In this document: positions 56,447 through 64,000 of the stretch, in pieces
Layout of the letters: every line of letters begins with the position of its first letter
Position numbering within the stretch: position 1 is the first letter of the stretch
Source of the DNA: Oxalobacteraceae bacterium
GTDB lineage: Bacteria > Pseudomonadota > Gammaproteobacteria > Burkholderiales > Burkholderiaceae_D
Reading direction: 5' to 3'
Assembly (NCBI GenBank): GCA_027490725.1
Contig: JAIXXN010000053.1
Location: forward strand, 124,001 to 188,000
Length of the DNA: 64,000 bases
The notes under the pieces: model-generated
Told to the model about the DNA's origin: nothing
Seen by the model: only the letters and a program-made list of their open reading frames with translations
Database searches by the model: none
Program-made: the position numbers and the translations under genes

Positions 56447-57400
56447 TTACTGGCCCGTCAGGGGATTGAACCACCATTCGCTGCGCCCCAGTGGTGTCAG
56501 CGCTGACAGGGTGGGGTTGGGGAGCCGGATGATGCGGCGCTTGGAGAGCGCCGTGTTGCCGATCAATTTGGCCTTGTGTTGCTGGAACAGCGCGTGCAGG
56601 CTGCCGTCTTTCAGCATGATCTCCATGCCGGCGGCAATCCGGCGCGCCAGCTGTTTGCCTTCGGCATCGCGGCGCACGAAGAAGTAGCGCGGTAAGGGAT
56701 AATGCAGCAGCAGGCCCGATTCCACTGCCAGTTGCGGATGCAGGCCGCTGCGTTCCGCGAATTCGCGCACCGCTTCGTCGGCCGAGCGCGAATAGAAATC
56801 GAAGCGCCCCGCTTCCAGCATGGCGAATAGCCCGTCGTAGTGATTGCCTTCCACCACCGGTACCCCGGCCGCCTTGAAAATCGCCACATCGGCCCAGCCC
56901 TGTCCCAGTCCGGCGCGTAAAGCGCGCAGATCCTGCAAGGTACGCACGCGTGCAAAGCGGGGCTGGTCGGCGCTGCGGATCAGCAGCAGGCGGTATCCCA
57001 ACAGACCACGGTCAACTGGCAGGCGGATCGGCAAGAATTGCGTCTCGAGTTCGGGCGCGGTGGCCCGCACGAAAATATTGATGCGGCCCTGAGGGCTGTG
57101 CATTTCCATCAGTACCCGCTGGGGCGACATGGCGATATCGGACTGTTGCTGACGATAGCGGCCAAAGCTGGCGCGGGTCTTGTCCATGGCGGTGCGCAGC
57201 ACGGCCCAGTCGTAATCGTAACGGCTATCGACCCCGTCGCTGGAGAGCGGGTAGCTGAGTTCCGTCATTGCCTGGCAACTGGCGGCGACCAGCAACAGGC
57301 TCGCGCACACGGCGGCGCGCAGCTTGCTGAGGCCTCGGCCTCGGCCTTGGCCTAGTCCTGATACTGGTGCTGGTCCTCGTTCTGCGATGCTGCGCAGCAT
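56447..57400 (-). CDS. periplasmic substrate-binding-like protein (family 3 type)
   Basis: A 317-residue protein with a signal peptide (LRAAVCASLLLVAASCQAM). The mature part resembles extracellular solute-binding family 3 domains lacking a transporter: VRTLQDLRALRAGLGQGWADVAIF, GRFDFYSRSADEAVREF, and a C-terminal MLKDGSLHALFQQH. Such stand-alone forms are common in proteobacteria and their ligands are mostly unknown. The ATG at 57400 has GGGAG at proper distance; a GTG two codons upstream is less likely. The N-terminal GLGQGRGRG segment comes from a short tandem repeat. Confidence 0.72.
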   Translation of the reverse strand: MLRSIAERGPAPVSGLGQGRGRGLSKLRAAVCASLLLVAASCQAMTELSYPLSSDGVDSRYDYDWAVLRTAMDKTRASFGRYRQQQSDIAMSPQRVLMEMHSPQGRINIFVRATAPELETQFLPIRLPVDRGLLGYRLLLIRSADQPRFARVRTLQDLRALRAGLGQGWADVAIFKAAGVPVVEGNHYDGLFAMLEAGRFDFYSRSADEAVREFAERSGLHPQLAVESGLLLHYPLPRYFFVRRDAEGKQLARRIAAGMEIMLKDGSLHALFQQHKAKLIGNTALSKRRIIRLPNPTLSALTPLGRSEWWFNPLTGQ

Positions 57401-57492
57401 GCCCACTCCCTATCTATTAATATGCAAGTGTGACATGCTCTGGGCCGGCGTGCATGACGATCTGCGTCAGCGTTGCGAGTTGATGCGAGTTC

Positions 57493-57554
57493 GTTGCAGA
57501 TTGCAACACTCGGGTCCGTCCAAGTTGACACGAAAAGCACAAACTGCCTATCCT
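57493..57554 (+). promoter_or_regulatory. promoter and candidate operator for the TorF-like gene
   Basis: TTGACA (57525-57530) and TATCCT (57549-57554) are separated by 18 bases, a good sigma-70 promoter. A perfect dyad GTTGCA-GAT-TGCAAC (57493-57507) lies 17 bases before the -35. A second palindrome, AATCATGATT (57567-57576), lies in the start region. Confidence 0.7.
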
Positions 57555-57603
57555 GAATCAATAGTTAATCATGATTGTTTAACGATTGGGGAGGTATCGC
57601 TGC

Positions 57604-58395
57604 ATGAAGTTGCTATCCCGCTTATTCTTCGCTGGTGCACTGAGCACGCTGTTGCAGGCACCGCTGCATGCCCAGAACACTGCCGACAGTACGCCCACTG
57701 CGTCCGCGTCACCCGTGACGGCCAATCTGACCCTGACGTCGCAATATATCTCGCGCGGTTTCCGCCAGACCTGGGGCAAGCCGGCCGTGCAGGGCGGTCT
57801 CGATTATGCTGACGCTAGCGGTTTCTCGCTCGGCACCTGGCTGTCCACCATGAGTAATCGCTATATCGAAGACGGTACGCTAGAGTGGGATATCTATGGA
57901 AATTATGCGGGCACGCTAGGCGCGGCTGGCTACAGCGTGGGGCTGTATGTCTACAAGTACCCGGGCGCCGAGTACCGCGCCACCCATACCACCTACGATT
58001 ACGCCGAACTGGCGCTGGGACTGACTTACCAGGTCGCCTACCTCAAATACAACTACACGGTGAGCAAGGAATTCTTCGGGATCACCAATGCCCGCGGCAC
58101 CGGGTATCTGGATCTCGGCGCCAATCCGGAGCTGGCGCCCGGCTATACCCTCAACCTGCACTTCGGTCATGGACGCGTGGCGAACAATAGCGACTGGAAC
58201 TGGCGCGATTATAAAGTGGGGGTGACGCACCAGCTGGCCGCCGGCTGGGCCGTGTCGGCCGCCTATACGCGTGCCCGCGGCAAAACTGCTGCCTATGATG
58301 CCTACACCCTGGGTATCCCGAATTCGGCAGGTGTGATCGAAACCTCCAATCCTGCGGCGGGCACGGTGGTGCTGGCGGTTACCCGTACTTTCTAA
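57604..58395 (+). CDS. TorF-family putative outer-membrane porin
   Basis: A 263-residue protein with signal peptide ending LHAQ near residue 24 and a beta-strand-rich mature part beginning [20 protein letters not shown], the hallmark of the TorF / Gcw_chp family. It ends VVLAVTRTF with a terminal Phe. Function is not established; members are annotated as putative porins. A GGGGAGG ribosome site precedes the ATG. A chemoreceptor gene follows after 19 bases, so the two are probably cotranscribed. Confidence 0.88.
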   Translation: MKLLSRLFFAGALSTLLQAPLHAQNTADSTPTASASPVTANLTLTSQYISRGFRQTWGKPAVQGGLDYADASGFSLGTWLSTMSNRYIEDGTLEWDIYGNYAGTLGAAGYSVGLYVYKYPGAEYRATHTTYDYAELALGLTYQVAYLKYNYTVSKEFFGITNARGTGYLDLGANPELAPGYTLNLHFGHGRVANNSDWNWRDYKVGVTHQLAAGWAVSAAYTRARGKTAAYDAYTLGIPNSAGVIETSNPAAGTVVLAVTRTF

Positions 58396-58414
58396 CTCAC
58401 CTTACAGGCGATTG

Positions 58415-60598
58415 ATGGCAATGGAATTTTCAACTTCCTCCGGCGCGTCCGCGCGCTCCCCGTGGTCGCTGTCGCTGAACGGTAAAATCTGCGCCGCTGC
58501 GACCGCACTGGTGGTACTGAGTCTGGCCGTAACGGCCACCGTGACGGGGATCCGCAGCAGCAGTAGCGCCGAAGCGGCGGCCATGAATCTGGCACGTACC
58601 TCGGCGCGTGAAGTGGCCGGCGCGCTGCAGACCCGGATCGTCAGCAATCTGGCGTCGGTGATCAATCTGTCGGCGGCGATGCGCCAGACGCGTGCCACCA
58701 ACCATGCGTTGTCGCGCGACCAGATTAACGAAATGGTGCAGGCGACTTTGCTGGGTTCGGACGACCTGATCGGGACGGCCGTGACCTGGGAAGCGAATGC
58801 ACTCGATGGCAAGGATGCCGAATTTGCCGGTAAGCTACCGCTGTATGATGCGACGGGCCGTTTCATGCCTTACTGGACCCGTACCAGCGGCGGTGGCACC
58901 CATGTCGAACCGATCGTGTTCGATAGCGCCCCCGGCGCCAATGATTGGTATGACATTCCCAAAAAATCCGGCAAGGTGTTTTTCACGGAACCGTATAACT
59001 ATCCGGTCGACGGCAAGCCCACGCTGATGGCATCGCTGGTGGCGCCGATCATGATCGGCGGACAATTCCAGGGCGTGGCCAGTGCCGACTTCATGCTGAC
59101 CCGTCTCACCACCATCCTCAAGGAATTGAAGGTAATCGATGGTGCACAGCTGAGTCTGATTTCCAACGGGGGGCTGTATGCCAGCCATCCGCAGGCGGCC
59201 CGGCTGGGCAAACAGGCCGACGACGTGCCTGCTGAAGGGCTGGCCCGGGTACGCAAAGGCCAGGCCTACGAATACGAAGATGCGGCCGGCATGGTGCATC
59301 TGCTGCAGCCTTTGCAGATCCATGCGGATTCGGCACCGTGGGCGGTGCAGCTGATTTTCCCGAAAAGCGTAGCACTGGCACCAGCGCGTCAGCTGGTGCT
59401 GTATACGCTGGTGGTCTCGCTGCTGTGTGCGGTGGCCACGGCGCTGGTCCTGATCACGGTGGTGTTCCGCCTGACGGCACCGTTGCGCGCGCTCGGCGCG
59501 CGCATGACGGCGCTGTCGAGCGGTGATGCCGATCTGAGCGTCAAACTCGAGGTGCAGGGCAATGATGAACTGGCCGTGATCGGCAATGGCTTTAACCAGT
59601 TTGTCGGCAACATCCATGATGTGCTGGTGCAGGTCAGTGCCAGTGCCGAAAATGTGGCGCGCGGCAGTGCCGAAATTTCGCAGGGCAATACCGATCTGTC
59701 GGCACGTACCGAACACCAGGCCAGCGCGCTGGAGCAGACGGCGGCCTCGATCGACGAGCTGACCGGCACCGTCAAGGATAATGCCGATAATGCCCGCCAG
59801 GCCAACCAGCTGGCCGCAGCGGCGTCCGATGTGGCGCAGCGTAGCGGCGCAGTGGTGGCGCAGGTGGTGTCGACCATGGCCTCGATTAACGACTCTTCCA
59901 GCAAGATCGTCGACATCATCAGCGTGATCGACGGCATCGCTTTCCAGACCAATATCCTGGCCTTGAACGCGGCAGTGGAAGCGGCCCGTGCCGGCGAGCA
60001 GGGCCGTGGCTTCGCGGTGGTGGCGACCGAGGTGCGCAATCTGGCTCAGCGCAGTGCCGCTGCGGCCAAGGAAATCAAGGCGCTGATTGACGATTCGGTG
60101 GGCAAGGTGGCGGTCGGTAGCCGGCTGGTCGACGAAGCCGGTAGTACCATGGACGAAGTGGTCGCCAGTGTGCAGCGCGTGACCGAAATCATGAGCGAAA
60201 TCACGGTCGCTACGGCCGAACAGAGCGAGGGCATTGCGCAGGTCAATCAGGCGATTGTCGAAATGGATGGCGTGACGCAGCAGAATGCGGCGCTGGTCGA
60301 GCAGGCTGCTGCCGCGGCGGAGAGTTTGCAGGAACAGGCGGCCTATCTGGAGCAGGCAGTGAGTGTCTTCAAACTGCAGCGTGCTGGCGCGAGTGCGGCG
60401 CCGCAGCGCGCGGCGAGCCCTAAGGCGAGCCGCTTACCACGCTCGGCTGCGGCAGCGCCAGCCCGCAAGGCGCTGGCCAGTTCCAGAGCCGCTGCGCCAG
60501 CGGAGCCGGAGGCCAGTGCTGCCAGCAAGGTGACGGCTGCGACCAGTAAGGCGGCCAAGCCCGGCAAGACGGCAGACAGCGAGTGGGAAGAGTTCTAG
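58415..60598 (+). CDS. methyl-accepting chemotaxis protein with periplasmic Cache domain
   Basis: A 727-residue receptor. Membrane helix at about 27-48, a dCache-like periplasmic domain to about 325 ([39 protein letters not shown]), second helix ([17 protein letters not shown]), HAMP, then a long signalling hairpin with the tip [16 protein letters not shown]. After an Ala/Lys-rich linker it ends DSEWEEF, matching the xWxxF tether that recruits CheR/CheB. An upstream TTG is rejected. Ligand is unknown; the dCache type often binds amino acids, organic acids or purines. Confidence 0.94.
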   Translation: MAMEFSTSSGASARSPWSLSLNGKICAAATALVVLSLAVTATVTGIRSSSSAEAAAMNLARTSAREVAGALQTRIVSNLASVINLSAAMRQTRATNHALSRDQINEMVQATLLGSDDLIGTAVTWEANALDGKDAEFAGKLPLYDATGRFMPYWTRTSGGGTHVEPIVFDSAPGANDWYDIPKKSGKVFFTEPYNYPVDGKPTLMASLVAPIMIGGQFQGVASADFMLTRLTTILKELKVIDGAQLSLISNGGLYASHPQAARLGKQADDVPAEGLARVRKGQAYEYEDAAGMVHLLQPLQIHADSAPWAVQLIFPKSVALAPARQLVLYTLVVSLLCAVATALVLITVVFRLTAPLRALGARMTALSSGDADLSVKLEVQGNDELAVIGNGFNQFVGNIHDVLVQVSASAENVARGSAEISQGNTDLSARTEHQASALEQTAASIDELTGTVKDNADNARQANQLAAAASDVAQRSGAVVAQVVSTMASINDSSSKIVDIISVIDGIAFQTNILALNAAVEAARAGEQGRGFAVVATEVRNLAQRSAAAAKEIKALIDDSVGKVAVGSRLVDEAGSTMDEVVASVQRVTEIMSEITVATAEQSEGIAQVNQAIVEMDGVTQQNAALVEQAAAAAESLQEQAAYLEQAVSVFKLQRAGASAAPQRAASPKASRLPRSAAAAPARKALASSRAAAPAEPEASAASKVTAATSKAAKPGKTADSEWEEF

Positions 60599-60670
60599 AA
60601 CCAGCACGGGCGTGCCAGCTCTGTCACAATGCGCTTTGCTTGCGCTTTGCTTGCATTTGTGAGGAGCACC

Positions 60671-61090
60671 ATGATGCGAACTCTGTTCCCTGACCGGCGC
60701 TGGCCGGTGTTGCTGGCCGCGCTAGGCCTGGCCAGCGCAATCCCTGTCGCTGCGGCGGCTGCTGCGTCCCTGCCGCTGGTGGGAAATGTGCAGGCCGGGC
60801 AGGCCGCGTTCAAGCTGTGTTCCTCGTGTCATCAGGTGGGGCCGCGCGCCCACGCCGGCTTCGGTCCGCAACTGACGGGCGTGATCGGCCGCGCGGCAGC
60901 CAGCACCCGTGATTACCGTTATTCGGAAGCGATGCAGAAATCCGGCATCATCTGGAGCGAGGCGAAACTGGCCGCGTTTCTGCGCAATCCCGACGGCGTG
61001 GTGCCGGGCACGCGGATGCGCTTCTGGGGTTTGAGCGACGAGCAGAAAATTGCCGACCTGCTGGCCTATCTGAAAAGCCGCGCGCCATAA
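60671..61090 (+). CDS. class I c-type cytochrome
   Basis: A 139-residue exported protein with a signal peptide (WPVLLAALGLASAIPVAAAA) and one haem site CSSCH near residue 54. The distal methionine is probably in GTRMRFWG near residue 115, followed by the helix KIADLLAYLKSR. It resembles mitochondrial-type cytochrome c2. GAGGAG precedes the ATG at 60671; frames extending upstream are not supported. No redox partner gene adjoins it. Confidence 0.92.
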   Translation: MMRTLFPDRRWPVLLAALGLASAIPVAAAAAASLPLVGNVQAGQAAFKLCSSCHQVGPRAHAGFGPQLTGVIGRAAASTRDYRYSEAMQKSGIIWSEAKLAAFLRNPDGVVPGTRMRFWGLSDEQKIADLLAYLKSRAP

Positions 61091-61124
61091 GCGCCAGCCG
61101 CGAACCCCATCATGCCGCGCCGCT

Positions 61125-63362
61125 TCAATGCAGTAGTTTGCCTGCGTCCTCGGCGCTCAGAGGTTTGTTGAAGTAATAGCCCTGCAATTCGTTGCAGCCG
61201 GCGCGCCGCGCCGTGTCGGCCTGTTTGGCCGTTTCGACGCCTTCGGCGACGACCCCCAGACCCAGTACCGCTGCCAGCTTGCAGATCGCTTCGACCACCG
61301 CCGTGCCTTCGCGCCCCGGCAGCGGATCGATCAGCGCCTTGTCGATCTTGACCGTGTCGAGTGGTAGATTGCGCAGCATGCTCAGTGAGGAGAAGCCGGT
61401 TCCGAAGTCGTCGATGGCGATACGGATGCCGTTGCCGCGCAGTTCGCGCAACTGGCTGCAAGTGTGCTCGAGATTCTGTACGGCGGCACTTTCGGTGATT
61501 TCCAGTGTCAGCAAGTGTGCCGGTAGCTGGAAGTCGCGGAGAATGTCCATCACCAGTTGCGGGAAGTGGGGATTGAGTAATTGCAGCGGCGAGACATTCA
61601 CCGCCACCGGTAAGCTGGCCTTGCCTTCGGCGCGCCACTGGACAATCTGCTGGCAGGCATTGCGCAGCAACAGCGTGCCCAGTTCGCCGATCAGGCCCGT
61701 CGTTTCGGCGGCCTGTATAAACAACTGGGGATTGACCATGCCGATGCCGGGGCGGTGCCAGCGCGCCAGCGCTTCGAAACCGATCACCTGCTGGCTGGCG
61801 GCATCCACCTTGGGCTGGTAGCACAGGTAGACATGGCGCTCGCGGATACCGGCGCGCAGCGCCTGCTCCAGTGCCAGCAGTTCGCTGCTGCCCTGTTCGA
61901 AGCTGGCCTGGGCGCTGACGATATGACTGCCCGGCTGGGTTTTAGCGACATGCATGGCGGCGTTGGCGGCACGCAGTAGCGATTCATCAAGTGGACCATG
62001 AGCCGGGTAGCTGGCTTTGCCGATCGAGGCGTCCAGATAGAATTCGCCCAGTGCTGTCGGTAGTGGGCGCGCCAGCTGCTCCAGCAGCTGCTGTTCGAGT
62101 TGCGCCAGCCGGGCCGGATCTTCGACCGTGAGCAGGAACTCGTCGATGCCGATGCGGTACAGCTGGCCGCTGGTTCCCGGCAATTCTGCGATGGCTCGCG
62201 CAAAGGCTCTGATGATCTCGTCGCCGCTGCTATAGCCATGGGCGGTGTTAATCAGTTTGAAGCGGTCGATATTCAGCAGGTACAGGGTCAGGTGCGTAGG
62301 GGCTGCCGGATCGAGGTGGTAGTCGTGCAGACGCTGCATCAGGGCACCGCGGTTGGGCAGCCCCGTCAGGCTGTCGTGGGTGGCGCGATGCAGCAGCGCA
62401 CGGTTCTGGTCCATGCGCTCCGTTTCATCGCTAATCATCAAGCACACTGCATACTGGCCATCCCAGTTCACGCGGTAGGCGAAAAAATGCAGATAGCGGC
62501 GCGCAGCGTCGAGGCGCAGGCGTTCACCTTCCCAGTTGGCCTGCTTGATCTCGCCGGCCAGCAGCTGTCTGAAGAGGGTGATGACTTTCTGGCGCTCTTC
62601 TGCCGGGGTACTCTCGCTCAGGAATGCCGGCGTCAGCATCTGCGCATGCTGGGCACCATAAATACGCAGCGTGGCGGGATTGGCATATAGCAGACTATCG
62701 GTGGTCAGGATCGCCACACCCTGCAGGGAGTATTCGGTGAGGCGGGCAAAGCGTTCGCCGGCATGACGCGTTTCCGTGGCCGACTGGTCAAGCGCGACAT
62801 ACAGCACCGCAAAACCGAGCGCCGTGCGTAATACCGCACCGACGGCAAACTGGATGGTGATGGCGGCGGGGTCACCGTTGGCGGAGATCATCGGGTGCAA
62901 GGCGAGCAGCAATAGCAGCGGGCCAATCAGACGATGCGGACGTGATTTATTACGTAGAGCCCCCGTTGCTAACAAGCCAACGCTCAGATAGACGATGGAA
63001 ACGGATAGCTGCGAGCTCCATGAATCGACCTCGATCGCCACTCCCGTCAGTAATATGAACAGGGTGCTGCCCAGCAGCACGGCACGCCAGCCACGCAGGG
63101 GGCTGCCGGTCAGGTCGAGGACGCCTGAGGTCAGGAAGTACAGGCTAATCGAGGCGAGCGCGGGAATCAGCCACAGATTGACGGGGCTGTCGAGAGGGGC
63201 ATCGCTGTACAGCGAGAAGATGATGACGGATCCGGCCACGCCGAAGAAGGAGAGTCCCAGCTTGCGCGCAAATACCTGGGTGCGATCGCGTTGCCACGAA
63301 AATAACAGGCTGGTACCGACTACCAGTTCGACTGCTGCAGCCAAATAAAAGAGTGCCGTCAT
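61125..63362 (-). CDS. membrane GGDEF-EAL protein with degenerate GGDEF
   Basis: A 745-residue protein. About seven membrane helices occupy residues 1-200, followed by a PAS domain (210-320), a GGDEF domain (about 330-485) and an EAL domain (about 500-745). The cyclase motif reads GIDEF instead of GGDEF, so diguanylate cyclase activity is doubtful. The EAL domain keeps EALARW, NVSP, EITES, DDFGTGFSS, VKID and AEGVE, so cyclic-di-GMP hydrolysis is likely. It probably couples a membrane signal to c-di-GMP turnover. Confidence 0.93.
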   Translation of the reverse strand: MTALFYLAAAVELVVGTSLLFSWQRDRTQVFARKLGLSFFGVAGSVIIFSLYSDAPLDSPVNLWLIPALASISLYFLTSGVLDLTGSPLRGWRAVLLGSTLFILLTGVAIEVDSWSSQLSVSIVYLSVGLLATGALRNKSRPHRLIGPLLLLLALHPMISANGDPAAITIQFAVGAVLRTALGFAVLYVALDQSATETRHAGERFARLTEYSLQGVAILTTDSLLYANPATLRIYGAQHAQMLTPAFLSESTPAEERQKVITLFRQLLAGEIKQANWEGERLRLDAARRYLHFFAYRVNWDGQYAVCLMISDETERMDQNRALLHRATHDSLTGLPNRGALMQRLHDYHLDPAAPTHLTLYLLNIDRFKLINTAHGYSSGDEIIRAFARAIAELPGTSGQLYRIGIDEFLLTVEDPARLAQLEQQLLEQLARPLPTALGEFYLDASIGKASYPAHGPLDESLLRAANAAMHVAKTQPGSHIVSAQASFEQGSSELLALEQALRAGIRERHVYLCYQPKVDAASQQVIGFEALARWHRPGIGMVNPQLFIQAAETTGLIGELGTLLLRNACQQIVQWRAEGKASLPVAVNVSPLQLLNPHFPQLVMDILRDFQLPAHLLTLEITESAAVQNLEHTCSQLRELRGNGIRIAIDDFGTGFSSLSMLRNLPLDTVKIDKALIDPLPGREGTAVVEAICKLAAVLGLGVVAEGVETAKQADTARRAGCNELQGYYFNKPLSAEDAGKLLH

Positions 63363-63458
63363 GTCTACCCCTTCGACTAGATCTCAAGAGTACAACAAGC
63401 ATGCCATGTCTGGCTATTTTTCCGTGGGGGAAGTGTTGGGATACTACGGGCAGTGCAC

Positions 63459-63480
63459 GGACCGGGCGGGCGCCCGGTCC
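63459..63480 (-). terminator. hairpin after the ABC permease gene
   Basis: GGACCGGGC (63459-63467) pairs with GCCCGGTCC (63472-63480) around a four-base loop, 12 bases past the permease stop. Stable, but no U-run. Confidence 0.55.
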
Positions 63481-63492
63481 GGAGTGAAGCAC

Positions 63493-64000
63493 TTAGCGGG
63501 ATTTGACGAACGGCGTGCCGAGCGCTTTCGGTGCCACCGATTTGGCCATCAGGCCAGCCAGTACGATGACCGTGACCACGTAAGGGATCATCTGGATCAG
63601 CGAGCCGGGAATGCGGCCGATGACAGGTAGTTCCACGCCTTCGATCTGGATCTGCACGGCGCCGAAGAAGCCGAACATCAGGCAGCCGAGGAAGGTGTGC
63701 AGCGGACGCCAGTTACCGAACACCATTGCCGTCAGGGCCAGATAGCCGGCACCGGCCGACATATCGCGCAGGAAGAAGCCGCTCTGCACCACCGACAGGT
63801 AGGCACCCGAAAACGAGCACAGTACCCCGGCGATCAGCATCGCCAGATAACGCTGGCGTTCGACATTGATACCGGCGGCATCGGCAGCATGCGGGTTTTC
63901 GCCGCAGGCGCGCAGGCGCAGCCCGAAGCGGCTGTGATACACCACCCAGTGCACCAGCGGCACCAGCGCAAACGCCAGATAGACCAGCACTGAATGACCG
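63493..64000 (-). CDS. ABC transporter permease, nucleoside/purine type, C-terminal part
   Basis: The last 169 residues of a BPD_transp_2-family permease; the frame runs off the right edge. HSRFGLRLRACGENPHAADAAGIN is the conserved cytoplasmic loop of YufQ/NupQ-type nucleoside permeases, followed by membrane segments and ELPVIGRIPGSLIQMIPYVVTVIVL. In Burkholderiales such permeases, with a BmpA-like binding protein, often accompany xanthine dehydrogenase genes, so it likely imports purines or nucleosides here. Being the last gene of its operon, the rest should lie to the right. Confidence 0.88.
   Translation of the reverse strand, partial: GHSVLVYLAFALVPLVHWVVYHSRFGLRLRACGENPHAADAAGINVERQRYLAMLIAGVLCSFSGAYLSVVQSGFFLRDMSAGAGYLALTAMVFGNWRPLHTFLGCLMFGFFGAVQIQIEGVELPVIGRIPGSLIQMIPYVVTVIVLAGLMAKSVAPKALGTPFVKSR

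Noticed and set aside
1..64000. Prophage, transposon, toxin-antitoxin or defence island
   Set aside because: No integrase, transposase, phage structural gene, restriction or toxin family was recognised; most genes are housekeeping or metabolic.

Overview
The window reads as chromosomal DNA of a betaproteobacterium in the order Burkholderiales, most likely family Oxalobacteraceae (relatives of Massilia, Duganella, Janthinobacterium or Herbaspirillum). The reasons are a GC-rich, CTG-preferring coding style, a dcw cluster running rsmH-ftsL-ftsI-murE-murF-mraY-murD-ftsW-murG-murC-ddl-ftsQ-ftsA-ftsZ without murB, the pairs argJ/DUF815/mutT and pilBCD-coaE-zapD-yacG, and a REP-like repeat family that I associate with that group. 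The genus call is inference.

Region 1 (1-22,500) is housekeeping. The dcw cluster builds lipid II and the divisome, and most of its genes overlap by 1-8 bases, so they are probably translationally coupled. After ftsZ come a peroxiredoxin, a DMT-family permease, lpxC (lipid A), a divergent DciA-like gene and secA. Non-coding points of note are a triple 15-bp repeat and a long hairpin ahead of ftsZ, a -10 box seven bases from the lpxC start, and a terminator-like leader before secA.

Region 2 (22,600-39,950) is mixed: an AI-2E-family permease with a long C-terminal extension, a porin / short PstS-like protein / orphan histidine kinase operon, argJ-DUF815-mutT, the type IV pilus genes pilB-pilC-pilD leading into coaE-zapD-yacG, a CNNM/CBS membrane protein and a TPR-methyltransferase fusion. 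An inverted REP-like array lies between pilC and pilD.

Region 3 (39,987-64,000) is the most interesting part. It holds purine catabolism (hydroxyisourate hydrolase, PuuE allantoinase, xanthine dehydrogenase XdhABC, guanine deaminase), an exported adenosine deaminase-like enzyme, a TonB-dependent receptor, a lipoprotein 5'-nucleotidase, an exported two-HKD PLD-family protein resembling PLD3/PLD4 exonucleases, an exported S1/P1 nuclease, and at the right edge the end of a nucleoside/purine-type ABC permease. Read together they suggest a route from extracellular nucleic acid to nucleotides, nucleosides, bases and finally ammonia-yielding purine breakdown. A near-perfect NtrC-type site upstream of the receptor fits a role in nitrogen supply. 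Interspersed are a periplasmic binding-like protein, a TorF-type porin with a chemoreceptor, a cytochrome c and a GGDEF/EAL protein whose GGDEF motif is degenerate.

I saw no tRNA, rRNA, CRISPR array, prophage or insertion sequence. All positions and motifs were read by eye; no alignment or structure prediction was run.
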